A program made the translations under genes and the position numbers. A stretch of 64,000 nucleotides of DNA from Chrysopilus asiliformis (Eukaryota; Arthropoda; Insecta; Diptera; Rhagionidae), in assembly GCA_964034945.1 (NCBI GenBank), contig OZ035962.1, forward strand, positions 33,569,943-33,633,942, read 5' to 3'. Every line of letters starts with the position of its first letter. Positions within the stretch are counted from its first letter, which is position 1. Shown here one piece after another: positions 47,311 to 59,990 of this stretch. The notes beneath the pieces are model-generated. The model was given only the letters and a program-made list of their open reading frames with translations. It was not told the DNA's origin and made no database searches.

Positions 47311-47889
47311 ATATAACCAAATTCAGAAGAAATAAAAATTTCTGCATTGTTTCATTTAACGGTTTTTACGTATCTTCAACGGATTTTCAAAAAAAATTCA
47401 AAAAAAATTATTTTTTACGTATTTTTTCCGAAACTAAATATTGCGGAGGAAAGTTATGTGTTGATCACATCTGATATTTTTTTAAGCAAAGAAAATACAA
47501 TACATTTTTCTGTGCTCTACTTTTCGCGCAGTTTTTATGTCAATTGCACGTTCTCTGTCTCACTGATACTACATATATCGTTCTTTTTTCTTCATTTTAT
47601 GTGGGATAAGAGTTTAAATGACTGGTAAGTGATTTTTGCGGGGTCTGCTGTCAAAAATTTAGATTGGAAATGGGGCAGGATTTGTAATTAAGTTGGTTAT
47701 GTTGCCGCGAAACATAATTTATAAGCACAATTGCTCCCAAGCAGTATATATGTAAACTTTGACGTTAGCGATTGACATATGTCAACTGCTGACGTCACGG
47801 TTGACATAAATGCTGCTAGCGCATACTTTTTATGAAAATATTTTCGAAAAAAAAGGGTTTGGTTAACACCCAATTATATTATATTCAGC

Positions 47890-48374
47890 CTTATTCCCGT
47901 AGCCGGCGGGACGTGTATACGCCACGCAAATTTTATCTCGATCGAATGAAATTTTCTTATTCTAGTAGACGTAGAAACGCAGTTTTATTCAGCCCCGCGC
48001 TGACTATTTTGACAGTTTTCTGATTTGATACGCATGAAGTTTTATTTGTTCAATTAAATGATTGTACTGCGTCTAGTTAGTTTTTCCTGACCTTCAAAAC
48101 TTATATTTAGTTAAAATTCATTGAATGTATAAATAAAATTCACATTTTTATTCAAACTTTCTATTTAATTGATTGGTCCCGCAACGATTTACTCGCGGGA
48201 AATAAATGTATGGAAAAGTCAAAACATTCGCGGGTGCGTTTAGTGTAATACCGAAAGTAAAACGTTTTCAGCACCACGGCACACGCCGGGACAATTGCGT
48301 TTAGCAGAATGCAAATTTTCTGCGGGAAACGCCAAATCCCGCGGCGTACACGTCCCGCCGGCTACGGGAATAAG
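47890..48374 (-). repeat. MITE with GC-rich ends, copy 2 (inverted relative to copy 1)
   Basis: It begins TTATTCCCGTAGCCGGCGGG and ends CCCGCCGGCTACGGGAATAA. The body is the reverse complement of 22017-22503 with only scattered differences. Both copies share GCAGTTTTATTCAGCCCCGC. Confidence 0.85.
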
Positions 48375-49407
48375 GGTGATTAATTTTAATTAAAGCGATG
48401 ACTTTTTTTGAAAAATTTATTGTAGTGTATAAACGTGATCAAATGTTGCACTCAATTCAGACAGAAATTTTTATATCAACAAAATAGAATACAAATAAGA
48501 ATGCAACCATTTTTTTTTGCTTCAGGAATTTGTATTTCTAATACTCTATCTGTAATGATCGTTATTAGGCATAAAAATACAAGCCATCGTCAAATAATAG
48601 AAAACCAGCATAATTGGAAGAGAAAAAAAAATTATAAATAAAGTTCAAAATAACTAAACAGATCCGACCCACTGTATTCTCCCTAAAAGTAAAGCACAAT
48701 AAATAATGGATTTATATTTTTTCTATAGGTACTTAAAAAACTTTTTTTTCTGAACGTGATTAAACCATTAATATTTTCATATATTGTTTAGTTACCATTA
48801 TAAATATATACAATAAATCGGACGAAATATACAAGTGAGAGATATTTGATGTGAGTTAATAAAGTGATGTATGAGTACCGAAACAATAACATAAAACTAA
48901 AATCTACAAATACAAAAGGTAATAATATACATTAAATTTTATATTGCAGTAGATGTTTTTATAATCAATATATTTCGTATGCTTATGCTTAAATTAATAT
49001 ACATTTATGATATTGCCGATAATAAGTAAAATGAAACCAATTGTAAATCATAAAATGATATGTAATATATATTATCTTAAGTTCTTTTTTAAGAAAGCTT
49101 ACGATTAGACTTGCGTGCCATGACGCAAGGACTGTGAGTAGAATATAAGTTTCTGTCTAGCTTAAGTACATATTAATATAGAAAAAAGGAAACGTGTTTC
49201 CCTACTAAAAATTAATACTAAAATTTTTACCTTAATTTATTAACACTTTATGAGAAAAATATTTTATGGCCAATTCCAAAAATATTTATGTTTATTTTCC
49301 AGGACTGCTAACTGATAGATTGTATAATTATATTATCCCCCACACTTATTTAAATGAACGAGTTTACCGACAATGGCAACTCTATAAAACTATTTAAGAT
49401 GAACCTC
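48375..49407. other. Intergenic, no gene recognised
   Basis: Strongly AT-rich, with no recognisable coding or repeat signal. Confidence 0.5.
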
Positions 49408-49572
49408 GTCTCGATTAGACATAAATTGTATTTTTTTTCATGTCCTCCCATTGAAATGTGTGGGGACACCATTAGTCAGTTTTTTTTCATATTTTAAAGA
49501 AAAATGCCCGGAAAAAATGTGTCATTTTAATGGCAGGCTATGAAAAAATCGCAATTTATGTCTAATGGAGAC
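49408..49572. repeat. Small MITE with GTCTCGATTAGACATAAATTG-like ends
   Basis: GTCTCGATTAGACATAAATT at the left is mirrored by AATTTATGTCTAATGGAGAC at the right. A one-sided relative (TTGATTCGACATAAATTGCG) occurs near 40385. From 49573 to 50431 nothing else is identifiable. Confidence 0.65.
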
Positions 49573-50431
49573 CTAAAAACATTGCAAGATTTTTACCTTT
49601 CCCCAGATCCAGTGAATTTGAAAATATTTTTTTTTTTTGCAACGTTAGTTTTAGTTTTAGATGTTTTTTCTCGCTATGAGTTGAAGGTTTTCATAAAGAA
49701 CAGTAAATCAAAGAATGTTAAAATAATGCTAACAATTTTGTCGAATCATCACAAAATTTGCGAAACATTCTGTTTTTTTTTTACATTTTATAAGCGTAAA
49801 CCCCTCACCGAAATTATAAGCTTTTACCGAAACGAAACTCCTACCCATGAACTGAAATTTCGTTCATAAACCGGCATATTATTCACGAACTGAGGCATTT
49901 TCTGGGCTTAGAAGTAGTTCACGAACCGAAACGGTCCAACAAATGTTGAGTTTGCCATACTAAACCCAAAAATTCGATTCCATGTTTAAATGCGAAAGCG
50001 TGTCTCGTATCTAAAAAATTATCAAATTCGCTCTGATGATAATTTATATAAATTTTCTTTGCTCTGTACGAAGAGCTAAATAAATAAATAAATCCCCGAT
50101 ATCGCCTCTAATTTATTTTGAGGTTATAAAATAGTTTTGTTTTGGTCCGATGTGCCGCACCTAAACGTGACCAATTTTATCCAATTTAATCTATTTGAAT
50201 GTTTAGAATCACGCCAAATTGGGTGTTTCACGACTGCCTCTGGCAATCGTAGTTTTGATTCATGAATAAACTAGATAAAATTACGCGCATTTTTACGCGG
50301 AGTTCTTAAAAAAAATTAATTTAAATCGATCAACTTTTCGCTAGTCTCTCAGTAGACAAAATTAGAAGTTGAAAATGCCGGGAATCAGTGAAAAGGTAAA
50401 TATAGTAAATGGCACAAAATAAATTATTATT

Positions 50432-50570
50432 AGGTCCTATTCCAGGATCCGATACGAATGATTCGGATCGTAAACTCAATGTTGTTGTTGGTATAAAACA
50501 CTAACAACAACATTGAGTTTACGATTCGAATCATTCGTATCGGATCCTGGAATAGGGCCTATTCTTGCAG
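50432..50570. repeat. Palindromic element with TTGTTGTTGG hairpin core (copy 2), 139 bp
   Basis: Arms AGGTCCTATTCCAGGATCCG (continuing ATACGAATGATTCG) are mirrored nearly perfectly to AATAGGGCCT around the core ATGTTGTTGTTGG..CTAACAACAACAT. The arms differ wholly from those of the 55420 and 61549 copies although the core is shared. Confidence 0.85.
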
Positions 50571-51953
50571 TTGAATTGCACCATTGCTCGAAGGTTTCGT
50601 ATTTGAAGTTTGCGTAAGTTTACGAGGTTGTTTGTCGCGTAAAAGTTACGAAGTTTATTCACTTCCGAGATTTTATGAATCCCTCTATTATGTTAAAAAA
50701 ATTTACATGACTCAAATATAAATTTGCATGACTCAAATAGAAAACACTAACAGCTTTTGATTACAAAAAAAACGTGTCGAAATCGGTTGAGGTTTTCTGA
50801 TAGAAATCGATGTTACAAATGTTTGTTACATACATCCAGACACACAAACACTGACATGTTGCGGACTCATCGATCGGATTCGATGGGTATATAACCCGGG
50901 GTTGCACGAGGTCCCGTTATAATTTCGATTTTTCAAGTGATTTTAATGCCTTTTTTAGATGTAAGAAAGGTAAATGATTTTTTTTTTTCAAAAAACTATT
51001 TGTGAAATTAGACCTGCGTTGCTTTTTAAAAATGAATTGGATTTTATCTTTGTAAAACTATAGATTCTTTGTTTCTGCAATTTAGTCACATTAATATTTA
51101 ACCGAGAAAAAATATTTTGCAATTCTGAAATTTTGTCGACGAGATGTTTTTGACATTTTTTTTAGTTTTTCCATCTTCAAAAGGATAAAAAATAATCTAG
51201 CTTTTGATAAATATTTTTAAAAAGTTAAATTCTAGTCTTATTAAGAAATGAATAACACTTTTTTAAAAATAAAACTTAAGAGGAAATTTACATTTTTTTA
51301 TAAAATAAGAATAAAAAAACCAAAAAAATATTAGATATTTTAAAGTAATAATTAACAGAATCTCAGAATACATTTTGGATATAAGATTTATAGTAATTTT
51401 AAGAAATATTAATCAAGTAAAGGAAATCTCATTTGTGGATGACATTAATGTTTACAAAATATTATATTATAATTTATAAAATAATAAACTTTCATGTTCA
51501 TTAAGATAATCACCTTGTGCTTAAGACTGAAAGAAAAATAATATTACTTTGTCATTCTTGTATGTAAATTTATTGTTTATTCTTTAAAATTGATACAATC
51601 TCTATTTGTGGTTTTTCACATTTTTATTTGATCTTTTTTAAGCGTATATATATATATATAGCCCACTCATTTTATTATTATGTATTTAAAACTGTAATAT
51701 TATTATAGACTATTTAGTTCTCGTATATATAAAAGTTAAATACGAATAAAACATTTAAATATCGAAAAAAAGCTTGTTTTGAATTCCTTCATAGTGTAAC
51801 GAGTGGTGTGCGGTGTCAAAAACCTATGCTCGCATTGCAATGGTTGCGGCCAACATTGCGGCTAAATGCCAAATATAATTTTTTTATGTCGGCTCCACAC
51901 TCTTCGCAAATTGTGGTGAATGTGAATATCAACACGAGCCTGGGGCCTAATCT
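50571..51953. other. Intergenic, AT-rich, no gene recognised
   Basis: Contains a (TA)n run near 51646-51660. No conserved reading frame or repeat end was identified. Confidence 0.5.
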
Positions 51954-52579
51954 TATACTATGTTCACACCGACGCAAAACTACGTAATTTTGAAGATTTT
52001 CGTAATTTTGAACAAAATCACGCTCGAAATCACCAGATTTCCAGTACATTAGCCTGTTTTCAAAATCACTAAAAGTATGTAATTTCCACAAAATTAGGAA
52101 CGAAATCAAGCAAAAACAATGAATATAACCCTGCATCACTCATTCAGCTCTCTTGAGTACATCAGTTTTGACATTTGTGCTGCATTGGAAAGACGGAAAT
52201 ATAAGAAAAAGAAGCCGTGTTCTGTACGCGAAGAGGATATGTGGTCTGAAAAAATAAATAAATGGACCTGTTTTTGATGCGATTAGATATGAAATGGAAA
52301 ATAATGGTTTATTTTCATTACAGATAATTTCCATTTTCTTCTAAAGTGTCTAATTCTGTTTGCACATATTTCATCGATGTTTTGAATTGTATTATTCATC
52401 ATATTACTAAAATTCATAGTAATCCTACACGAAATTCCTCGATCCATTTTTGAACTAACGTAGTTGAAATGTCAAACAAAATTACTTTAACCTCTGTGTG
52501 AACACTTAAATCATTTCGCAAAGATCTTAAATCATTTCGCAAAATTACGTGATTTTGCGTCAGTGTGAACATAGTATTA
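51954..52579. repeat. MITE with TACTATGTTCACAC inverted ends, about 626 bp
   Basis: TACTATGTTCACACCGACGC then AAAACTACGTAATTTTG is mirrored by CAAAATTACGTGATTTT then GCGTCAGTGTGAACATAGTA. Subterminal copies of AAATCATTTCGCAAA repeat in tandem at about 52509-52545. Short open frames inside are not conserved. Confidence 0.8.
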
Positions 52580-52674
52580 GAGAAATTTGAACTCTCCTAC
52601 CTCGCTCACATCGTTCGTGGTCAAGTCAGTGACAGAAATCATGGCGTCACTCTGACGAATCCAGCCACTGATTC

Positions 52675-53865
52675 TCAAGGTGATGGCCCAATAGAAGCTT
52701 TGCTTGCTTCGCTTGCTTTACTCACTTTGACAGCTGAATTAAACTCCGTGTTTCCTTATGGCAGCTGGCCCAATACAAAAGCGTTTAAAGCCAAGCGAAG
52801 CAAGCAAAACTTCGATTTGAGCAATTCTCAATTCGGCGCTTTGCTTTATGCGCTTTGACAGTTCTGACATAAATTTGACCATTCTAATCGATGGAACAAA
52901 ACACAAATAGCATACAAAATAAATTAATTTTTGTTGTTAAAATGTTTGAACAAACTTTTTTTCCACTCAGATCAAATAAATTCAATATAATTGCCAGATG
53001 TCAAAGCGCTCATAAAAAAGCGTACATTGGGCCTAGAGTATTGGCTGGGTGCGAACTACCTGGTGGGGGAATCAAAATCGATCGCAGCGCACGAAGGGCT
53101 AAAATTGACAACTTCAGGCGAGAAATTGTCGCTGTCAGTGAAACTTGGTAAAATCTGGTTATTCGCATATTTTTAAAAGGAAAATTAAAATTGGTTACGG
53201 AACGTGTTGTGTAGTGAATTGTAAGAACAATGGACTGAACAAGAACTACAAATTCTACAGATTTCCAAGAGCGAGTTGGAAATTAGATCAACGAAACAAA
53301 TGGATAGCTGCTGTAAAGAGGAAAAAGTAAGCCAACCTATGAAATGAAATTTTCACATTCTGGGAAGTAACACGGCGAATAATTCGAGCTTTAATTGTGG
53401 TGATGTTAGGATCATTTTGTCGCACTTCTTCCACTTCTCGTACATGTTCAGCCAGAACCAAATTTTTTCCCTTTATTGGAGTCTGAGGTTGAAAGGCGAT
53501 GTCGTGTGTGACAGCTTGAAAGCCGGTTCTGATAACTAATAAACTCATATTTCCTAAAAATCTAAAAAAAACGTTTAATAATTATCAACACCAGACTTGT
53601 AAAAGCTTTTAGAATTTGTTGAATTTTATTCACTTGCGGTTTACATACCGATTTCTTCTCACATCTTGCTTCGAAATTATTTATTTGTTTGATTCTCGTT
53701 CGGTCATTCAAATGTCAAAAATTCCGCCCTAGTTGCAACCACTAGATGGCGCTGCCATCACGCACCCTGCCAATAGCTTTGCTTGCTTTGATCGCCTCAA
53801 ATGCTTCAGCAAAGCAAAGTAAGCGAAGCAAGCACAGCTTGTATTGGGCCATCACCTTCAGGATC
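52675..53865. mobile_element. DNA element with AAGGTGATGGCCCAAT ends carrying a THAP exon, about 1.19 kb
   Basis: AAGGTGATGGCCCAATAGAA then GCTTTGCTTGCTTCGCTT is mirrored by AAGCGAAGCAAGCACAGC then TTGTATTGGGCCATCACCTT. Between them lies a THAP zinc-finger exon. THAP domains are found in P-element and some other transposases. No 8-bp duplication typical of P elements is visible, so the superfamily remains open. Confidence 0.65.
53204..53326 (+). pseudogene. THAP-type zinc finger exon (partial)
   Basis: The plus strand reads CCVVNCKNN, then NYKFYRFPRASW and RNKWIAAVKRK. This matches the first half of a C2CH THAP domain (Cys pair, FxRFP, Trp). The exon closes at a GT donor (GTAAGC at 53327). 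The second half, with the Cys-x2-His, is not visible downstream within the element. Upstream codons to 53145 are open but without a convincing Met. Confidence 0.7.
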
Positions 53866-53961
53866 GAAACTTGATGTTTCCTTTCAAAAAATATGTTCCG
53901 CTTCCTCATTGTATCAATTTATTTAATTTCATTGCATTATTCAATTGTGGCCATGAGAAAT

Positions 53962-54318
53962 CTGGTACTTGAATAGAAATCATTTCGATAGAAGTAAAAA
54001 TATTCCAATATGATCTATAGTCCGAAAATTATGAAAATAAATAATATAACTTATTGTGTAACTCGAATCGAAACTAAAATGGAAATAGTTAAAACGGCAT
54101 CAGCTAACTTGAAATCTAGTAAATATTTGTCATTTAATTTCGGAGTTCCTCGAAAACTGAAACTTGAAAGGTTCCTTGTTTTCGATTAATTTATGGCAGT
54201 ACATTTTACTCGAAACGAAAGTTTTACATGATATCAATGCAATTCGTTTTTGAGTGCGGTGTTCGAGTCGATTTGATTTTCGATTCGAAATAATTTTCGA
54301 TTCGAAATACACGATATG
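53962..54318 (-). repeat. Repeat joining the 42979 and 43745 families
   Basis: The left part (TGGTACTTGAATAGAAATC, ATAGTCCGAAAATTATG) matches 42979-43050; the right part (AGGTTCCTTGTTTTCGATTA, GTTCGAGTCGATTTGATTTT) is the reverse complement of 43730-43880. This suggests both belong to one larger family. Confidence 0.65.
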
Positions 54319-54663
54319 ACCCTAGATAAGTTTACCGATTGCGTATCTGAGTATTTTTACGTGGCGTGTTTCATAACCGGACCTTTCAAATAATTTCTGT
54401 AAACTACAAAATTAGAATTTGAAAATGTCGAGAAACAGTACGTAAGTTTACGAGATTGTTTGCTATACAAATTTTGACAGTCCATTTACGATACTTCATT
54501 TGTGTAAACTTACGCGAGTCATTTCCGAGATTCCTAATTATAAAATTATTAGATCCTTTTTGGATTTGGCTTATGAAAACTTCATTTTATAAAATTAACA
54601 AATTTAATAACAAAATTTTAAGTTTTATATATACACTTTGCATGTTTAATAATGTTTTTTTAG

Positions 54664-57600
54664 TTATTGCGTAAACCTTTGGGTTTCTGATGACACAATT
54701 TTTTCCCATACCTTCGATAATTCCGAGTTCTGCTTATGTTGCTCGTATGCAAAAGAGAGAAGAATGGAAGGCAACACTTGAAGATATTTTTGAGCTAATA
54801 CCGTTTCCTGTAAAACGCAATGCAAGCTAAAGGCACTTCTTCTTCCCAGGCTTCCTACAACTCCTGTTTGCGCAACTTCTTGCTTGTGTAACGCCGTTAC
54901 GTTTTCAGCCTATATTACAACAATAAAAGTTCAAGAATAAACATTTTAGATGAAACACAAATATCTTACCGCACTTCCGCGAATAACTCCTTTAATTTTT
55001 TGTTTATTTATTGTAATCATTTTTGATAAGGCCCGTTGATGTTCTGACACTATTCCTTTTTCTACACGGTCGCACAGATCACTGAAAATATGATTTACAG
55101 TCTGTGTTAGAAGAAAAGAACCGCTTTTTTTTGCAAAGTAGAAAATATATTTGCGTAAGCCTTTGTGATCACGATCGTGCTACGACGCAGGCATTGATTA
55201 ATTTTAGTGTCGCTCGAAACCTCGTAGTGAACGCAACTTAACCAAAATGAGCGCGGTGTACGCAAAGCGTTACGAGGCAGTATTTTTATGTTCGCACTCA
55301 AAAAGACCAAAATTGTCGTATTCCGCGGCTGCAAAAGCAATTAAGAAATCGAAGAAGTTTATATTTATACATTTACACCTTTTATCCAGCGCACTGTTAA
55401 ACATCTGGTAAAGATCAAACACTCCGATTGCGAGTGTCTTGTCGTTTTCGACAAGAGTCGTTTCACGTGTTGTTGTTAGTGTTTTTCTACCAACAACAAC
55501 ACGTAAAACGACTCTTGTCGAAAACGACACGACACTCGAAATCGGGGTGAATGTTTGGGGATGCTTCTCTGAGCGCATTTTCGGTTGCTTGGAGCTCTTT
55601 ACCAAAATTTTGAATGCTTAAAATTTACGTGGACTTGTGAAATCGGTGGAGAAGATGTTTACACGGAAAAACGAAAATTGGGTCTTACAAGAAGATAATC
55701 TCCCGACACATCGTAACCGCCTCTGCAAGCTTTGGAAAGAGGACAATGGCGTCACGGTGATGGATTGGTCCTCCCAATCTCCAGATGCCAACCACATCGA
55801 AAATGTGGGAGGGATTATGAAGACGCATCTCCCCGGAAAGCCTCTCTACAATTTGAAGCAGCTAACATGCGCTATTCGAAAAATTTGGCAGAAAACTTGT
55901 TGAAAGTATGCCAAGAAGGTGCCAGGCCATGGCCGAATTATACAAGGTCTGATTGACAGCTCAGTCTCTCTTGGCTCTGACGTCATCGGCAAGAAATTCT
56001 TATAAGATTGAATGGGAATTTTCCCTAATTCTCAAATCTAGCTAACATCTAGCTAAACAGCTAAACAACTCCGTACGTACAATCAACATTACAAAGAATT
56101 TCTTGCCGATGACGTAGCAAAATGGTGGCTGTCAAAAAATAACCAGCAGACCTTGTATAATTTGGCCATGGTGCCAGGCTATACTTGACAACGGAGGCGA
56201 TTGCACGGCATATTAAATATTTGCGACTTGACATTTGAAAGGTGCTTCAATGTAAAACAAGAAGTGAATAAATATCTTTTCTACTTTGCAAAAAAAATGC
56301 GGTTCTTTTCGGGTCACATGAAAAAATGTGTTTTCGGCAATTACTCGAAAACGAATAGGGTGAAAAATAAATGTAAAAATGAATAAAAGATTACTATATA
56401 TCTCCCTGGTTTGATATCGAGGTTTCAATGTATGTAAATTTTTAATTTACATTTCATTGGTAATATAAAAGATCTGTTACCGTAATTTTGTGTAATGAGG
56501 CCCGCGGAGTGGTATAGAAAACTCAATGTAGCCATAGTTATTCTTAAATTTGACAGCCCTGTTCTACACTTAGCAGATTTGGCTCTTACTCCAACCATCA
56601 ACCCTCCCCACGATAAATTTATAGGTACATACGTTCATGAGAGCAATGTAGACACATAGTAATGTAGAAATACAACCTTAACTACAAGTAGTGAATGTAA
56701 TCAATACAAATAAAAATTACCTATGAGCAGTCAAAAAATCTATTAAAACATTCATTTTTTCTGTAATCGCAGTATTTTGAATGGCGGCACTTTTATTCGA
56801 GATGGAAGCAACATTACCAAGACCTGTGATCATCTCGGAAAAAGTATCCTGACTATAGATTTTTGTTGAGGAATCTGTAAAAATCTTTGATTACAATTTT
56901 TGCATAAAAAAACTAGATTATTACCGATATTTTTAAGGTTGAGTGCTAAGTCTGTCATATCAGTGCCTTGATTTTGAGCCCTGGCAGACTGTTGTTCCGC
57001 CAAACGTTTAATTCTTATCACACAGTTTAGAGAGATTCTCATTGCTTCTCGGCTAGCAGCTAGTCTCCCTTGATCATCCAAAGGCAGTTCCTATATTTCA
57101 ATTAAATACAAATAATGGAGAGGTTGTAGTAAAAAAAAATATTTTTATTACTGCATTTTCACTCAATTTTGAAAATTCATCCGGTTCTTTTCCAAAAACT
57201 TCTCTGAGCCGATCTTGATGATTAGACGATTTATCTGTTAAGAAGATTTCTAGCAGTGGACCACTTCCAACGATGGGGTGTTGACAAATAATCTGCAACC
57301 ATCTGGAAAGACCTCGCCGGCGTTCCTCTAGCAATGAATCAAGCATAATTTGCTTCGGTGGTAAACGAGGTATCATTCTAAATATATAAAAATAAACTGG
57401 TATAAAAGTAACAGAAAACTTTTCTAAATCCATTATCCAAAAAAAAATATTACTTACCTATAAGGAAATCTGGTTAGTAACAAACTATATAAATTAACAA
57501 AATGATTATATCGTCGCACCACAGTAGTTTTGTAGTGTCGTGATGTTATCTAAAATTTTTTTAACAAAAAAAGAATTAAACATAGAGTATAACGCCCCGT

Positions 57601-57690
57601 TTTATTTAAAAAAACCTCATATTCGGAATACTTGAGGATAATTCCTTTTTTCTCGGGAACTAAACGTATTGTTATAATATTCGGATCCAT
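54664..57690 (-). CDS. Snx8: Sorting nexin 8 (PX-BAR protein), seven exons
   Basis: Exons are 57690-57616, 57549-57458, 57377-57152, 57090-56925, 56874-56721, 55081-54970 and 54909-54664. All phases close to 356 residues. The PX domain comes first: LVPEKKGIILKYSEYE, RHYKTTVVRRYNHFVNLY, RFPYRMIPRLPPK, then RRRGLSRWLQIICQHPI. The BAR region follows, with ISLNCVIRIKRLAEQQ, MNVLIDFLTAHSDLCDRVEK, EHQRALSKM and a last exon ending ELSKVWEKIVSSETQRFTQ. Order and spacing follow human SNX8, though the N-terminal extension of about 70 residues is absent. The protein binds phosphoinositides on early endosomes and shapes tubules for retrograde sorting; this is family knowledge. Intron 5 (56720-55082) is 1.6 kb, swollen by a Tc1 remnant, a palindromic element and a MITE, while the other introns are 50-82 nt. 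AT-rich sequence just beyond the stop has ATTAAA near 54640 on the minus strand. Confidence 0.92.
55420..55549. repeat. Palindromic element with TGTTGTTGTTAGTG hairpin core (copy 3), 130 bp
   Basis: The ends CACTCCGATTGCGAGTGTC and GACACTCGAAATCGGGGTG pair, as do the inner arms (TTTTCGACAAGAGTCGTTT with AAACGACTCTTGTCGAAAA). The core TGTTGTTGTTAGTGTTTTTC is followed by TACCAACAACAACA. It lies directly before the Tc1 remnant in SNX8 intron 5. Confidence 0.85.
55552..56230 (+). pseudogene. Tc1-like transposase remnant, interrupted by a MITE
   Basis: The plus strand reads VNVWGCFSERIFGCLELF, then ENWVLQEDNLPTHRNRL (second catalytic Asp) and MDWSSQSPDANHIENVGGIM (the Glu of the Tc1 triad, where VWGYMK would be expected). 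It ends KQLTCAIRKIWQK before decaying. Stops and shifts break the frame, and a MITE sits at 55928-56170. It is antisense to SNX8 in intron 5. Confidence 0.85.
55928..56170. repeat. MITE with 9-bp target duplication (Mutator-like), 243 bp
   Basis: CATGGCCGAATTATACAAGG (then TCTG) is mirrored by CAGA then CCTTGTATAATTTGGCCATG. It is flanked by direct copies of GTGCCAGGC (55919-55927 and 56171-56179). Inner arms pair through GACGTCATCGGCAAGAAATT. A 9-bp duplication is typical of Mutator-like elements. Confidence 0.85.
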
Positions 57691-59415
57691 AATATTAAAT
57701 TTTTTTTAACAATAATACTTTTAACAATAAAGTATGCAGCGAAAACACGTTAAAAAGAAGTTACGCGACTATGTTGACTTCATATTATAGGTCAGATATA
57801 AACATAAATAAACATGAAAACTGGTCCGTCGTGGCGATGAAACATCAATGTGTTGTATGCAAACTTCAAGATCTCAAAAAAGTTTTGGTAGGGAAGTTTT
57901 AACAGGAACTAACACAAACAACAAGTTTCAGTGAAATTCTAAGCTAACTAATAGATGTGTTTGCGACAGAAAAATGCGAAAAAGCTTTAAAACACAAGCA
58001 CAAAAACCAATATAACATAAGCGTGAGAATGGTAAGAAAATAACAGTATATTTTTAACGTGCATTTAGCTAGAGATAGGCACTCAATTTACGTACAACAT
58101 ATCTAACCGATGCCTACTATCTTTGGCACAAATTCAAGAATTTGCTTTTTATTATATGTATATAATCGTATTGTTTAAGATTGTTTTGAGCTTTCAGAGT
58201 TGATCGTGGTTATTATCTAATCACTCAAGTAGAATTTTCAGTATACCCTGTAAACCAGAAAATGAGCGTTCACCAAAATGACCGTTGTGCGATCGGTTTG
58301 CGAGAAAGGGGGCACAGCTCAAGAGCGCGATCAAATCTCTCCTTGCCCTGATTTTGATAGACGAAGATTTCATTTATTAGAGAGAAAAAATGCATTCGGT
58401 CGATGAAAGGGTTGATTTTATTTCAACTCCGTGAAATTCTTCTAAATTCTAAAACATTCGTGGAGGAAGAAAATCCGACAACGACACTTAAAGCTTGCCT
58501 TTTTTGACAACAAAATAATAGAATTTACAAATTATGCAGATTGAGGCTATAAACATCACAAAAACTCATTGAAGTTCATTGTTTTCTAAAAACGTGTCTG
58601 AATATTGATAAAAAAAGTTAGTGATTTCAATAAGTTTGTGTACTAAATTGTTTTGGTTTTTATGTAACATGTTTTATTTCTACATTTACGTCCGCCTAAT
58701 ACTGTAACAGCCTTCTGCGGATTAAAAGAATTAAACCTCCTTCAAATGCAATTTATTTAAAATAAGTGAGTGCAGAATGAGCCTTGGTCGTTCTAAAATT
58801 GGTAGGTCTAAAATTGGTCGTTCTAAAAGCACTTCTGATTAGAGTTCACCAGATGAAATCTGAAAACGATCACTAAGCGCTCAAAAATTATTAAATATAT
58901 CTTATTATATCTGGCAATATGGCGTATTTATATAATCGTAGCGATCGTTGGGTCCTCGTCTTTAGAGCTCATCTAGCGAGCTCTACACAGAAATGCATTT
59001 TGGAATGATAGAAGGCTCATCGTGAGCTTATTATGACTATCATTTTTAAACAAAACATTCATCAAGAGATTCATCATAAATGAATCTTCTGGTTTGCAGG
59101 GCAGTCAATGGAATTTATCAGCGTAGCTGGAATCAACATAAAATTCTGCGAGTTATAAAAGCTTTTAAATACTGTACCGTATCTAAAGCTCACAAGGCGC
59201 ATTGTATTAGTAAATATGCTGTACTGTTATTATTAGCGGTATCGTGAATATCTGAATAAACTTTCGAAAACGGAAATACATATTAGGTTTTAGATTGCTA
59301 TTCAGTTGATCATTTCAACTTAATGACATTCTGTTAGCTGATCTTGCTTTTTGAAATTATCTTCGCTGAGTTAATAGTGATAGTTACGACATAGTCTAAT
59401 CTAGAGTATATTCAG
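57691..59415. other. Upstream flank of SNX8 and intergenic DNA, no gene recognised
   Basis: It holds the SNX8 promoter region by position. A short direct repeat (TCGTTCTAAAATTGGTAGGT and variants) lies near 58788-58830. No conserved coding sequence was seen. Confidence 0.5.
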
Positions 59416-59784
59416 GGTATTCACAGTCGTCTTTTAAATTGCGGGTAAATTTACCGCTCGGTAATTCAGTCAAATTTAACAGATTTTTACCGAGACGGTA
59501 ACCTGGTTCATGTAAAAATGAATTACCGGATTCGGTAATTGTAGACATGCCTTGAGTCGTGTTTTTCGGCCCGGGTATTCGGTATCAAGAATCAATCGGG
59601 GGTGGCGCTAGTAATCATGCTTATTCACAAATTTATTGTTAGTTAACAATATTGTTAAGTAACAATAAATTTCATAGCAATCCATAAAGAAAATGGTAAT
59701 CACAATTTTGCTTGTTAAAAAGTTTCGTTAAAAATGTTCGTTGTGTTGTTATGGCAACAGTTTTGTGAATTATTTTAATAGTTG

Positions 59785-59870
59785 CAGTTGTATTGCATTC
59801 GGGGATTGTTGTATTATTGGATTCGCGGATTGTTGTATTGCATTGGCGAATTGTTGTATTGCATTGCGGG
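59785..59870 (+). repeat. Short tandem repeat, GATTGTTGTATTGCATTG units
   Basis: Three to four imperfect units of about 20 nt carry TTGTTGTATTGCATTG or variants in a row. Confidence 0.7.
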
Positions 59871-59990
59871 GAGACTATAAATATTTTTTAAAACTGTTTT
59901 CTTCTATGGAAAACGGATCGCTGGTATCGCGAAGAACTTGACTTGGTAATCCACGTGGTAATCCAACAAAATGTCTTTAAAAAAGCAACA

